DNA of 64,000 bases from Streptobacillus ratti (GTDB lineage Bacteria; Fusobacteriota; Fusobacteriia; Fusobacteriales; Leptotrichiaceae), in assembly GCF_001891165.1 (NCBI RefSeq), contig NZ_LKKW01000002.1, positions 1 through 64,000 on the forward strand, written 5' to 3'. Shown here in pieces: positions 37,522 to 47,188 of this stretch. Within the stretch, counting starts at the first letter, position 1, and every line of letters starts with the position of its first letter. Under the pieces are notes generated by a model that was not told the DNA's origin, did no database searches, and saw only the letters and a list, made by a program, of their open reading frames with translations. The translations under genes were made by a program, and so were the position numbers.

Positions 37522-38808
37522 ATGAGAATAGTTGTAATAGGTGGAGGGGCGTCAGGAATGATGTTTTCTACACAATATAAAAAAATGAATCCAAATGACG
37601 AGATAATTTTATTTGAAAAAACTCCATATGTTTCATGGGCTGGATGTCCATCTCCATATTATATAGCAAATGAATTACCACTTAAAAAAGTTATAGGTTC
37701 TCCAGCTGATTCTTTTATAAACAAAGGAATAGATGTAAGAATAAACACTAAAGTAAGTGAAATAAATTTTGATGAAAAATATGTTATAGTTAATAACGAA
37801 AAAGTTTCATATGATAAATTAGTATTAGCCATTGGTGCTAAATCTACTTTAGATATTAAAAAAGATAAATACTATAGCTTATCACATGCAGTTGATGCAA
37901 TAGAAATCAAAAATTTCATAGAAAATAATAAACCTAAAAATGCCTTAGTTTTAGGCTTAGGATTTATAGGTTTAGAAATGGTTGAAGCATTACTATTAAA
38001 TAATATTAATGTAACTGTTGTAGAAAAAGCTAATGATGTATTTAATATATTACCATTAGAATATAGAAATATATTAAAAGAAAAAATAGAAAATAAAAAT
38101 GTTAAATTAATTCTAGGTAATGGAGTTAAAGAATTTAATGATGAAAATGTAATATTAGAAAATGATGAAAAAATAGATTTTGATATGTTAATAATATCTA
38201 CAGGTATAACTACTAAAACTGAAATATTAGGAAATAAAATTACCTTATTAAACAATAAAATAGTTGTTGATGATAACTTTAAAACAAATATAGAAGATGT
38301 CTATGCCTTAGGAGATGCTGTATTAAATAAAAATATCATAACTAATGAATATACTTATGCTCCTTTTGGTGATGTTGCTAATAAGCATGGAATGATGCTT
38401 GCTAAATTACTTTCAGGTAAAAAATCAGAATTTATAGGTGTTATAAATACATATGCAACTTCATTCTTTGATTTAAAAATTGCTGGTACAGGATTAACAG
38501 AAGCATCTGCAATAAACAAAGGATACAATGTAGGTAAGGTAAATATGGAGGTATTAACTAAAAATTCTGGATTTAAGGATTCTATTTCTGGAAGTGCTGA
38601 AATAATTTATGATAAAGATACTAATACTGTACTTGGAGCAACTATGATAGGAAATGAGGCTGTAGCTCAATTTATAGATCAAATTTCTATAGTTATTAGA
38701 TTTAAAATAAAAATAGATGATTTAATTTCTGTAGATTTTGCATACTCACCAACTAATGCTAGTGTATGGAACCCATTACTAGTACTTTATAGAAAAGTAA
38801 TAAAATAG
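37522..38808 (+). CDS. CoA-disulfide reductase / NADH oxidase-like flavoprotein
   Basis: An FAD/NAD(P)-binding pyridine nucleotide-disulfide oxidoreductase of 428 residues. The FAD motif GGGASGMMFS opens the protein; a single redox cysteine lies in WAGCPSPYYIANE (about residue 42), the position used by CoA-disulfide reductases and water-forming NADH oxidases. The second nucleotide site GLGFIGLEMVEAL and the FAD site YALGDAV follow. No rhodanese domain is fused. In an oxygen-sensitive fermenter it would detoxify O2 or reduce CoA disulfide; sequence alone does not decide. Confidence 0.82.
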   Translation: MRIVVIGGGASGMMFSTQYKKMNPNDEIILFEKTPYVSWAGCPSPYYIANELPLKKVIGSPADSFINKGIDVRINTKVSEINFDEKYVIVNNEKVSYDKLVLAIGAKSTLDIKKDKYYSLSHAVDAIEIKNFIENNKPKNALVLGLGFIGLEMVEALLLNNINVTVVEKANDVFNILPLEYRNILKEKIENKNVKLILGNGVKEFNDENVILENDEKIDFDMLIISTGITTKTEILGNKITLLNNKIVVDDNFKTNIEDVYALGDAVLNKNIITNEYTYAPFGDVANKHGMMLAKLLSGKKSEFIGVINTYATSFFDLKIAGTGLTEASAINKGYNVGKVNMEVLTKNSGFKDSISGSAEIIYDKDTNTVLGATMIGNEAVAQFIDQISIVIRFKIKIDDLISVDFAYSPTNASVWNPLLVLYRKVIK

Positions 38809-38828
38809 GGAGATTTTCTCCTTTTTTT
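38809..38828 (+). terminator. Terminator after the flavoprotein reductase gene
   Basis: GGAGA/TCTCC with a 3-base loop followed by TTTTTTT, adjoining the stop codon and just before the tRNA promoter. Confidence 0.75.
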
Positions 38829-38829
38829 A

Positions 38830-38858
38830 TTGACAATAAAAATAAATTTATGTATAAT
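38830..38858 (+). promoter_or_regulatory. Consensus promoter of tRNA-Thr
   Basis: TTGACA (38830-38835) and TATAAT (38853-38858) with a 17-base spacer and a TG extension: a perfect sigma70 promoter, 10 bases before the tRNA. Confidence 0.9.
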
Positions 38859-38867
38859 AAATCATAT

Positions 38868-38943
38868 GCCGCTTTAGCTCATTCGGTAGAGCAACTGACT
38901 TGTAATCAGTAGGTGATTGGTTCGATTCCGATAAGCGGCACCA
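38868..38943 (+). tRNA. tRNA-Thr (anticodon TGT)
   Basis: A 76-base cloverleaf: acceptor GCCGCTT/AAGCGGC, D arm GCTC/GAGC, anticodon stem ACTGA/TCAGT with anticodon TGT at 38901-38903, and a T loop containing TTCGATT. The discriminator is A and the 3' CCA is encoded. It reads ACA and other ACN threonine codons. Confidence 0.96.
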
Positions 38944-38968
38944 TATTAAAAAATAAATTTGAATATAT

Positions 38969-38993
38969 AAAGGAGAGCCTGGCTCTCCTTTTT
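38969..38993. terminator. Bidirectional terminator between tRNA-Thr and dapB
   Basis: A perfect 11-bp stem AAAGGAGAGCC with its complement around a single T, with T-runs on both strands. It ends the tRNA transcript and the convergent dapB operon. Confidence 0.85.
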
Positions 38994-39708
38994 ACATTAC
39001 ATCTTTCATATTATATAATCCATTTTCAAGTTTTACTAATTTAGAAATAACATTTACTGCACCATCTGAAAATATTTTTCTTGACATAGCACTATGTTTT
39101 AATTCTATTATTTCATCTCCTTTAGCATATATTACTGAATGTTCTCCAACAATGGAACCACCTCTAATAGAGTGAACTCCTATTTCATTTTCTTGTCTTT
39201 TTTCATCTTTTCTTCCATATACTCTATTTCTTTTTTCATCAAAACAAGAATCAATAATATCAAGTAAAGTATTAGCTGTACCACTAGGAGCATCTATTTT
39301 TCTATTATGATGTGCTTCCACCAGCTCTATATCAAAATCTTTAAGTATTTTAGTTGCATATTCAACTATTTTATTTAAAGCATTAACTCCAAAAGAGGTA
39401 TTAGTCGATTTAAGTATAGCTATATCTTTACTAGCATTTTCTATAATTTTCACTTCATCACTACTATGACCTGTAGTAGCAATCAATACATTTTTCTTTT
39501 TAGATACTGCAAACTCTAAAATATCAGATGTTAATAAATGATTTGAAAAATCAATTATGACATCAAATTCCTTATCAACCTTAGAAAAAGAATTAAATTC
39601 ACCCTTACCAAATATATCTACTCTTCCTACAAATTCATATCCTTTATCCTTAATAGAATTTATTAAATATTCTGACATTACTCCTGCACCAACTACCAAT
39701 ACTTTCAT
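38992..39708 (-). CDS. dapB: 4-hydroxy-tetrahydrodipicolinate reductase
   Basis: This enzyme reduces the DapA product with NAD(P)H. It has the N-terminal nucleotide site VVGAGVMSEYL, the substrate/catalytic motif EAHHNRKIDAPSGTA and the HSIRGGSIVGEHSV region. Its 238 residues are a little short but complete. It is separated from the other DAP genes and overlaps the SDR gene by one base, as the last gene of a MATE-SDR-dapB operon. Confidence 0.95.
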   Translation of the reverse strand: MKVLVVGAGVMSEYLINSIKDKGYEFVGRVDIFGKGEFNSFSKVDKEFDVIIDFSNHLLTSDILEFAVSKKKNVLIATTGHSSDEVKIIENASKDIAILKSTNTSFGVNALNKIVEYATKILKDFDIELVEAHHNRKIDAPSGTANTLLDIIDSCFDEKRNRVYGRKDEKRQENEIGVHSIRGGSIVGEHSVIYAKGDEIIELKHSAMSRKIFSDGAVNVISKLVKLENGLYNMKDVM

Positions 39709-40481
39709 TATTTTTCCTTTCTTTCCTGTATTTTTTCAACAAAAATCATCAATAATTTAACAGGTACAAACCTAACTAAAAATACTGTTATCTTATTTAA
39801 AATTCCAGGAATAATCATTCTTTTTCCAATATGTTTTAAAGCATAATCTGCAACATTTTTAGGACTAGCAACACGCATATTATCAAATAATTTAGAATTT
39901 TCTAAATTAGAACTTTTAACAAATTCTGTACTAGTTGCACCCGGTGCTAAAATAGAAACTTTAATATTACTGTCTTTTAATTCATGAGATATCGCATTAG
40001 TAAAAGATGTTACAAATGATTTTGTAGCATAATATATACTCATTTTAGGTCCAGGCATAAAACTTGCTATAGAAGATACATTTAATATTTTACCTCTATC
40101 ATATTTTAACATATCTTGAAGATATAGCTTAGTTAATGATACTAAAGATAATATATTTAAATTTATCATATCTATTTCTTTGTCAAGGGAAGTTTCTGAA
40201 AAATCTCCAAACAGTCCAACTCCTGCATTATTAATAAGTATTTCTACAAATAGATTTTTGCTTTTTGTGTATTCATATATCTCTTTGGCACTAGATATCA
40301 AACTTAAATCCTTTTGTATTACATGTATATCTATGTCCCTATATTTCTCTTTAAATTTTTCTAAAATATCAATTCTTCTTGCAACCAAAATTAAATTTTT
40401 ACCTTTTTTTGCATAATTTTGTGCAATTTCCATTCCTATACCAGAACTAGCTCCAGTAATTAAAATATAGCTATTATTCAT
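39708..40481 (-). CDS. Short-chain dehydrogenase/reductase
   Basis: A classical SDR of 257 residues: TGASSGIGMEIA (NADP-binding), NNAGVG, the catalytic Ser in NVSSIAS and YATKS (Tyr-x-x-x-Lys). A C-terminal hydrophobic stretch (about 230-250) suggests membrane association, as in DltE/HSD-like SDRs. The substrate is unknown. It overlaps MATE by 8 bases and dapB by one. Confidence 0.88.
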   Translation of the reverse strand: MNNSYILITGASSGIGMEIAQNYAKKGKNLILVARRIDILEKFKEKYRDIDIHVIQKDLSLISSAKEIYEYTKSKNLFVEILINNAGVGLFGDFSETSLDKEIDMINLNILSLVSLTKLYLQDMLKYDRGKILNVSSIASFMPGPKMSIYYATKSFVTSFTNAISHELKDSNIKVSILAPGATSTEFVKSSNLENSKLFDNMRVASPKNVADYALKHIGKRMIIPGILNKITVFLVRFVPVKLLMIFVEKIQERKEK

Positions 40482-41832
40482 ATTTAATATTACTCCTCCA
40501 ACTACTATTTCTAATTATCACATAAAATATCGCTGCTGCTAAAAAATTTGAAAATAAATTACCATAAAATATTGAATAATATCCTAGGTATGAACTTGTA
40601 ACAAGTATAAATAAATATCTAAATACCCATATTCTTAAAAATGACATTATAAGGGGGTATATATTTCTACCTAAAGCATTAAATACTGATTGTGTAATAA
40701 TAAATAATGCAAAAGGAAATACTGAATATGTATAAATATTTAGTGCTTCTTGTGTTTTTATTGCTACATTATAGCTTGGCTCATATAAGGCAATTAAATA
40801 TTTTGAACTTGAAAGAACTATAACTAAAAGTATTAATGCTACTATTTCTCCTATCAATAAACCCTTTTTATATATATCTTTAGATTTTTTAACATTCCCT
40901 ACCCCTATATTCATACTTATCATAGTTGTTACCGTAGTTCCTATAGATGTTGGAACGGTAAAACATATATTATTTATCTGTGATGCAATTGCAAGTCCAG
41001 CAAAAACATCAGTACCATAAATTTCTATTTCAGCATTAATTAAATAAAAACCTAAATTTATTGAAGTAAATGATAATATAGTTGGTATTGATAATCTTAT
41101 CATTTCTTTAACTACAGAATAATCAAATCTATATTCCATAATGCTAAGTTTAAACTTATATTTTCTTATAAACAAATCATAATACATCCAAACTGTTGTA
41201 AAAATATATGCCGTTAATGAAGCAAATATTGCACCTTTAAGTCCCATTTTAAAGAAAATCAAATAAATAAAATTAAATAAAATTTTTAATATTAATAATA
41301 CTATCATTCTATAAAAAGTTGCTTCTGGCTCACCAGTCGCACTTTTAATAGCATTGAATATAGATGCCATAAATTGAAATGGTATTATTAATGCACTAAG
41401 AGAAAAATATGTTATAGCATAATTTCTAATAACAGGGTCATTTGGTGCTAAAAAATCAGCTCCAAAAAAACATATAGGCATTAAAAATATTCCTAATATA
41501 AAGCCAAAAATTAATACTTGTAAAGAAACATTTTTTACACCTTTAAATTCTCCTTTACCATTTAACTGACCTATCATTGACATAGCCACTACACTTAATC
41601 CTTGAGATATAGCTATTAACATATTATACACAGGTTGTACATATGAAACACTTGCTCCAACATCTGTCCCCAATATTCTATTTAGAAACAATCCATCTGA
41701 AAATGGTATAAGTACTTGAACTATAGACATCATAAATGTTGGTATAGTTAAAAAAAGTATTGTTTTTATAGTATCCCCATGTATTATCATTTCACGTCTT
41801 TCATCTAAATTCATTTTTAATAAATTATTCAT
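40474..41832 (-). CDS. MATE-family efflux transporter (second copy)
   Basis: About twelve membrane segments with TIPTFMMSIVQVLIPFSDGLF and TTVTTMISMNIGVGN as MATE landmarks; 452 residues from the ATG at 41832. An upstream in-frame ATG at 41865 is unlikely because AGAGGGA lies correctly before 41832. It is not closely similar to the MATE protein at 28053-29402. It heads the operon with the SDR and dapB. Confidence 0.9.
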   Translation of the reverse strand: MNNLLKMNLDERREMIIHGDTIKTILFLTIPTFMMSIVQVLIPFSDGLFLNRILGTDVGASVSYVQPVYNMLIAISQGLSVVAMSMIGQLNGKGEFKGVKNVSLQVLIFGFILGIFLMPICFFGADFLAPNDPVIRNYAITYFSLSALIIPFQFMASIFNAIKSATGEPEATFYRMIVLLILKILFNFIYLIFFKMGLKGAIFASLTAYIFTTVWMYYDLFIRKYKFKLSIMEYRFDYSVVKEMIRLSIPTILSFTSINLGFYLINAEIEIYGTDVFAGLAIASQINNICFTVPTSIGTTVTTMISMNIGVGNVKKSKDIYKKGLLIGEIVALILLVIVLSSSKYLIALYEPSYNVAIKTQEALNIYTYSVFPFALFIITQSVFNALGRNIYPLIMSFLRIWVFRYLFILVTSSYLGYYSIFYGNLFSNFLAAAIFYVIIRNSSWRSNIKYE

Positions 41833-41864
41833 ATATTCCCTCTTATTATTTTCAATATAAATCA

Positions 41865-41936
41865 ATAATACTTTATACTGAATATTAAGTCAAGGAATTT
41901 TAATATATTGTCTTATTTTCATATGTAAGGTATAAT
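41865..41936. promoter_or_regulatory. Divergent promoters for the MATE-dapB operon and the radical SAM gene
   Basis: Minus strand: TTGACT (41893-41888) and TATTAT (41870-41865), spacer 17. Plus strand: TTGTCT (41908-41913) and TATAAT (41931-41936), spacer 17. Confidence 0.6.
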
Positions 41937-41956
41937 TTAAGGGTAAGAGGTGTTTT

Positions 41957-43069
41957 ATGAAAATAAATAAACTAAGAAGTCTGAACTTATTAATTAAACC
42001 TGCATCTTGCAATTGTAATTTAAGATGTAGTTATTGCTTTTACTTTGATGTTGCAGAAAATAGAGAAACATATACTTATGGAAATATGTCTTTTGAAACA
42101 TTAGAAAATTTAGTAAAAAAAGTTTATGACTGTGTAGAATATCAAGTAAACTTCATATTCCAAGGTGGAGAGCCTACAATGAGAGGTATAAATTATTATT
42201 ATAAACTTCATGAACTTATAGAAAAATATAATATAAATAATGTAAATACAACATTTTCTCTACAAACAAATGGAACTTTATTAAATAAAAGATGGTTTGA
42301 TTTATTTAAAAAATATAATTATCTAATTGGTGTATCACTTGATGGAACTAAAGATATACATGATATTTTCAGAATAGATATTAGGCAAAAAGGAACATTT
42401 GATTCTGTACTTAATAATATAAATAAATTAAGAGAACAACAAATTGATTTTAACATATTGTGTGTTGTAAACTCAGAAGTTTCAAAAAATGCAAAAGAAA
42501 TATACAATTTTTTTAAAGAACAACAATTTAAATTTATACAATTTATTCCAGCTTTAGATCCTCTAAAAAATTATGATGAGCAAGATTATACTTTAACTGC
42601 TGAAAATTATGGTGAATTTTTAGATGAGATTTTTAATCTATGGTATGAAGATTTAAAAAAAGGTAATTTTATAAGTATAAGATACTTTGAAAATCTTTTA
42701 TTAATTTTATCAGGAAGAAATCCTGAAGCATGTGATATGGTTGGTCATTGTTCTGTTAATACTGTTATAGAGGCTGATGGTTCTGTATATCCTTGTGATT
42801 TCTATGTTGTTGATGAAAGAAGATTAGGAAATATCAATACTCAAACTATACCTGAAATTATATTCTCACAAAAGGCAACAGAGTTTGTAAGAGAATCATT
42901 TAAAATTGATGAAAAATGTAAAACTTGTAAATATTTAAAAATATGTAGAACTGGGTGTAAAAGACATAAAGATGAAAATAATGTAAACAAATTCTGTTAT
43001 AGTTATAAATATTTTTTTGGAAAAAATTTAGATAAACTTGTGGATATAAGAAATAGATTTATTAAATAA
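41957..43069 (+). CDS. Anaerobic sulfatase-maturating enzyme, radical SAM/SPASM
   Basis: The radical SAM cluster motif is Cys20-x3-Cys24-x2-Cys27 in CNCNLRCSYCFY, within the anSME-like start LLIKPASCNC. GGEPTMRG and the SLDG strand follow. The C-terminal SPASM region has many cysteines (CDMVGHCSVN, YPCDFY, KCKTCKYLKICRTGCKRH, FCYSY) for two extra Fe-S clusters. The 370 residues match anSME, which converts a Cys or Ser of sulfatases to formylglycine. No sulfatase gene lies in this window, so the partner is elsewhere. A related peptide-modifying SPASM enzyme is possible. Confidence 0.88.
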   Translation: MKINKLRSLNLLIKPASCNCNLRCSYCFYFDVAENRETYTYGNMSFETLENLVKKVYDCVEYQVNFIFQGGEPTMRGINYYYKLHELIEKYNINNVNTTFSLQTNGTLLNKRWFDLFKKYNYLIGVSLDGTKDIHDIFRIDIRQKGTFDSVLNNINKLREQQIDFNILCVVNSEVSKNAKEIYNFFKEQQFKFIQFIPALDPLKNYDEQDYTLTAENYGEFLDEIFNLWYEDLKKGNFISIRYFENLLLILSGRNPEACDMVGHCSVNTVIEADGSVYPCDFYVVDERRLGNINTQTIPEIIFSQKATEFVRESFKIDEKCKTCKYLKICRTGCKRHKDENNVNKFCYSYKYFFGKNLDKLVDIRNRFIK

Positions 43070-43103
43070 TATTTTATATAAAAATTTAAAGTATTTCAAA
43101 ATA

Positions 43104-43136
43104 AAAAAAGCTTGTTTTTTTTCACAAGCTTTTTTA
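43104..43136. terminator. Bidirectional terminator between the radical SAM gene and malK
   Basis: AAAAAGCTTGT and its complement flank an 8-base T-rich loop, with long T and A tracts on both sides, serving both converging genes. Confidence 0.85.
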
Positions 43137-43186
43137 TTAATTAAAACTATATATAATTATATCCCCTTTTTATTTTATTACATTTC

Positions 43187-44266
43187 CTATATTCTATTTC
43201 CATTTTCATCAAAGAAATGTAAAGCTTCTGTATCAAATCCGAAATTATGAACTTCACCAATTTCATATTGATAATGTCCAGGCATTGTAACAACTAAATT
43301 AGTTCCATCAGTTAATTTACAGTAAAGTAATTTTTCTTTACCTAACATTTCTATAACTTCTATAGTTGCAGCAAATCTATTTTCATGTTCTTCTCCACTT
43401 AAAAATCTTTCAGATCTAATACCTAAAGATACTTTTTTACCTTCATATTCTCTTAATCTTTCTTTATCTATCTCATTAGCTTTAATAACAACTTCTTCAG
43501 AATTAGATATGAAGTGAGCATCTTTAATATATCCCTCCATAATATTCATAGTAGGAGAACCAATAAATTTAGCTACAAATATATTTTGAGGTTTGTTATA
43601 AAATTCTTCTGGTTTACCAACTTGTTGTATTTTACTATCATTCATTAATACTATTCTTGTTCCCATAGTCATAGCTTCTGTTTGATCATGTGTAACATAT
43701 ATAGTAGTTGTATCTAAATTTCTATGTATTTTAACTAACTCTATTCTCATATGTTCTCTTAACTTAGCATCTAAGTTAGATAATGGTTCATCCATTAAGA
43801 ATACTGCTGGTTTTCTAACAATAGCACGTCCAAGTGCAACCCTTTGTCTTTGTCCTCCTGAAATATCAGATGGTTTAGAGTAAAGATATTTTTCTATTTG
43901 TAGAATTTTAGCTGCTTCTAAAACTCTTTCATGTATCATTTTTTTATCCATTTTTCTCATAGCAAGAGAAAATGCCATGTTATCATAAACTGTCATATGT
44001 GGATATAGTGCATAACTTTGGAAAACCATTGCTATATTTCTATCTTTTGAGTGTACTTTATTCATTATTTTATCATCAAATAATAACTCTCCTGTTGTAA
44101 TTGAGTTTAATCCAGCTATCATTCTTAATAATGTTGATTTTCCACACCCTGATGGACCTAGTATAACACAAAAATCTTTACTTTCTATTTCTAAATTTAT
44201 ATTTTCTAAAGTATAAACATCATTTCCCTCATATTTTTTCCCTACATTTTTTAATTCTACTTTCAT
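43187..44266 (-). CDS. malK: Maltose/maltodextrin ABC transporter ATP-binding protein (MalK/MsmK type)
   Basis: A 359-residue sugar-importer ATPase with Walker A GPSGCGKST, signature SGGQRQRVALGRA, Walker B FLMDEPLS and H-loop YVTHD. The C-terminal TOBE/regulatory domain (about 240-359) is present, including GIRSERFL. It is last in the mal transport operon, 8 bases after malG. Such ATPases are often shared by several sugar importers. Confidence 0.92.
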   Translation of the reverse strand: MKVELKNVGKKYEGNDVYTLENINLEIESKDFCVILGPSGCGKSTLLRMIAGLNSITTGELLFDDKIMNKVHSKDRNIAMVFQSYALYPHMTVYDNMAFSLAMRKMDKKMIHERVLEAAKILQIEKYLYSKPSDISGGQRQRVALGRAIVRKPAVFLMDEPLSNLDAKLREHMRIELVKIHRNLDTTTIYVTHDQTEAMTMGTRIVLMNDSKIQQVGKPEEFYNKPQNIFVAKFIGSPTMNIMEGYIKDAHFISNSEEVVIKANEIDKERLREYEGKKVSLGIRSERFLSGEEHENRFAATIEVIEMLGKEKLLYCKLTDGTNLVVTMPGHYQYEIGEVHNFGFDTEALHFFDENGNRI

Positions 44267-44274
44267 ATATTCTC

Positions 44275-45168
44275 CTATCCTTTCACTGATCCACTACTTA
44301 ATCCAGATACTAATTGTTTTTGTAGTATTATAAATAATAATACTATCGGTATTGCTGTTAAAATTCCTCCTGCAGCAAACACTGGTTCTAGTCTTGTTCT
44401 ATCATCAGCAATTAACGTAAATAAACCAGCTGCAAGTGTATATTGTTTAGGATTTGTAAGTAATATTCTTGGTAATAAGAAATCCATAAATGGACCTATA
44501 AATGACCATAATGCAATTATAGCTAACATAGGTTTTGCTATAGGCATAATTATCAATCTATAAACCTGCATATTAGAAGAACCTTCCATTCTAGCAGCCT
44601 CATCAAGTTCTGGAGATATAGAATCTATATAACCTTTAAGTATAAAAGTATTACCTGCTATACCACCTATTGAATAGATTGATATTAACATTAATGTTCT
44701 TGTAAAGAAAGGAAAAATAGATACTATAATCTGGTGCATAGTATAATAAGCAGCTATTCCTGCAAATGCTGGTATAACTTGAATTAACATTATTGCCATT
44801 AATGATACTTTTTTACCTTTAAATCTAAATCTTGAGTATACATATCCTGTGAAAGATACTATAAATAATGTAAATAAAGCTGTAGCTGTTGCTATAACTA
44901 TAGTATTTACTACCCATCTTAAAAACAATGTTTTACTAAATAAAATACTGTAATGTTTTAATGAAAAAGTAAAACTTGAACCTAATATTAAATATTTTTG
45001 TTGTTCTCCATTAAATGATGCAACAACCATAAATAAAAGTGGTACTATTATTAATAAAGCCCAAATAGTTAAAATAGTATAACTAAGTCCTAATCCAACT
45101 TTTCCTGCAAAATTCAAAGGTGGTTTATCTGATAAATATAAATTAGTATTTTTACTTTTCTTAGCCAT
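44275..45168 (-). CDS. malG: Maltose/maltodextrin ABC permease MalG
   Basis: A 297-residue permease with six membrane segments and the ATPase-coupling EAA loop ELDEAARMEGSSNMQVYRLI. The C-terminus ends SGLSSGSVKG, as in MalG. It overlaps the malF gene by one base. Confidence 0.93.
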   Translation of the reverse strand: MAKKSKNTNLYLSDKPPLNFAGKVGLGLSYTILTIWALLIIVPLLFMVVASFNGEQQKYLILGSSFTFSLKHYSILFSKTLFLRWVVNTIVIATATALFTLFIVSFTGYVYSRFRFKGKKVSLMAIMLIQVIPAFAGIAAYYTMHQIIVSIFPFFTRTLMLISIYSIGGIAGNTFILKGYIDSISPELDEAARMEGSSNMQVYRLIIMPIAKPMLAIIALWSFIGPFMDFLLPRILLTNPKQYTLAAGLFTLIADDRTRLEPVFAAGGILTAIPIVLLFIILQKQLVSGLSSGSVKG

Positions 45169-47186
45169 TATTTCCCCTCCTTGAACGCTTTAGAATTTTT
45201 AAATCCTAAATATGCTACAAACATCAATCCTATTGAGATAAATACTGTTATTGCAGCCCCTATAGATTGATATTGTTTCTCTATAGTTAGTTTATAAATA
45301 TATGAAATTAGTAAGTCTGTACTTCCTGCTAAGTTTCCATATTTAGACGGATCAAATGGTCCACCACCATTAAACAGATAAATTATAGAGAAATTATTAA
45401 AGTTAAATGTATATTGTCCTATTAATAATGGTGCTGTTTGGAATAGAACTAAAGGTACAGTAATCTTAGTTAATTTTTGCCAAGCAGTTGCACCATCTAT
45501 ATCTGCTGCTTCATATAAATCAGCTGATATACCTTGAAGTACTCCTGTTGATAATAAGAAAACATATGAGCTTCCTAACCATGTTTGTAGTGAGATTAAT
45601 GCAACCCTTGTTAAAGTTGTACTATTTTTTATAGCCCAATCTCCACCAAACATAAATTCTAATATCTTAGTAATTTGTCCAGTTCTTGAAGACATAATAC
45701 TAAAGAACATTATTGTAATAAATGCTGGTACTGCCCATGGTAATAAGTATATTGTTCTATATAAAGTTTTACCTTTAATTCTTTCATTATTTGCAAGTAA
45801 TGCAAGTCCGAATCCAACTGTAATTGCAAGAGTTGTTGCAAATACTGTCCATAATAATGTCCAACCTAAGATTAACCAGAATGGTCCTCCTGCAATCCCT
45901 GTTCCTGTAAGTAATAACTTATAATTTTCAAAACCTATCCATTGGAACTTAGATTGATTATTAGGATCCATACCTGCAAATGATAATAATATTGTTGTCA
46001 TTATTGGTAAAATTACTACAAATATTAATAAAATAAATGAACTTATAGAAACTATATAAGGGAACCCCTCTTCTTTTAATGATTCTATAGTTTCAAAAGT
46101 AGTTTTAGGTCTAATACCTTTTAATTTTGCAACCATAACATCTTTAGCATCTTTAAATGATAAATATGAAATTGTAATTGTAAATAATATTAATATAATA
46201 GAAATTATTCCTTCTATCATAAATATTATAGATTTATCTAATTTTTTACCATTCTTTGCAAGAGAAATTAATCCTCTTATACCCTCTCCTCTATAGTTTC
46301 CATAACCTAAAGTATAAGGGATTGCTACAAAATAAATAAATAATAAACCTATAAAAAATAATGCTGCCTTAAAGTATTGTTTATTATGATATTGTCCAAA
46401 TCCTGGGAATAATAATGATAATAATGCTGGTGTTTTATTTATTGATTCAATTTCTACAGGTATTTTTCTATATAAATCAGCTATATCTTGTTGCATTATC
46501 TTATATCTTGATTTAACTTCAACAGTAGATAAATAATTTAAAACATTTATTCTACTCTTAATACCCTCACTTGGAATATCAAGTTTTAATACTTCCAATT
46601 TATCTTTTAATTCCATTTTTAATTGACTAATTTGAGTTCTTAATGCTTTTCCTGAAATTAATCCCTCACTATGACTATTTTTTAATTTATCTACTTCTGA
46701 TTTGAAAATATTTTTTAAATCTTGTTTTTTAGATTCAAATTCTTTAATTTTTTCTTCTTCATCATGTCTTGAAAGAGTTGATAATTTAAGTTGTAATTCT
46801 TTCTTTTCCTTAATTGATTCACTATATAATTTTATTATACTTGGTAATCTATCAATTTTTATAGCACTCTTTTTAGATTCCAATTCAAAATCATAGCTTT
46901 TTTCTTCTTTACCTGCATAAAATAAATTCAATTTTTCTGCTTCAAATAATTCAATTCTTAACTTTGCTTCTTTTTCATCAAATTTTGATAATAATTCTTT
47001 CTTTTCAGTAAACTTAAGTTTATTTAATGCAGAAAGATATATTTTTTCTTCTTCAAGTAATTTTTTCATTTCCACAATATATGAATGTGAATTTTTATTT
47101 GTTGTAATGCCATCAGCTACATCTTTTAAATAAAGATTTTTCCTTGCATGAGGATTATCTAAACTATCATAAACTTTATGATTCAT
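45168..47186 (-). CDS. malF: Maltodextrin ABC permease MalF with long N-terminal coiled-coil extension
   Basis: The last 300 residues are an ordinary MalF permease: membrane segments from about residue 375 and EAA loop EAADIDGATAWQKLTK near 557. The first 250 residues are unusual: a highly charged, Lys/Glu-rich, predicted coiled-coil cytoplasmic region without signal. A hydrophobic module follows (about 251-340) starting PALLSLLFPGFGQYHNKQYF, like the TM2-type loops of some Gram-positive sugar permeases. Total 672 residues, over twice a Gram-positive MalF core. The frame is clean through the junction, so this is a real fusion. It follows a small membrane protein gene by 2 bases. Confidence 0.88.
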   Translation of the reverse strand: MNHKVYDSLDNPHARKNLYLKDVADGITTNKNSHSYIVEMKKLLEEEKIYLSALNKLKFTEKKELLSKFDEKEAKLRIELFEAEKLNLFYAGKEEKSYDFELESKKSAIKIDRLPSIIKLYSESIKEKKELQLKLSTLSRHDEEEKIKEFESKKQDLKNIFKSEVDKLKNSHSEGLISGKALRTQISQLKMELKDKLEVLKLDIPSEGIKSRINVLNYLSTVEVKSRYKIMQQDIADLYRKIPVEIESINKTPALLSLLFPGFGQYHNKQYFKAALFFIGLLFIYFVAIPYTLGYGNYRGEGIRGLISLAKNGKKLDKSIIFMIEGIISIILILFTITISYLSFKDAKDVMVAKLKGIRPKTTFETIESLKEEGFPYIVSISSFILLIFVVILPIMTTILLSFAGMDPNNQSKFQWIGFENYKLLLTGTGIAGGPFWLILGWTLLWTVFATTLAITVGFGLALLANNERIKGKTLYRTIYLLPWAVPAFITIMFFSIMSSRTGQITKILEFMFGGDWAIKNSTTLTRVALISLQTWLGSSYVFLLSTGVLQGISADLYEAADIDGATAWQKLTKITVPLVLFQTAPLLIGQYTFNFNNFSIIYLFNGGGPFDPSKYGNLAGSTDLLISYIYKLTIEKQYQSIGAAITVFISIGLMFVAYLGFKNSKAFKEGK

Positions 47187-47188
47187 GA

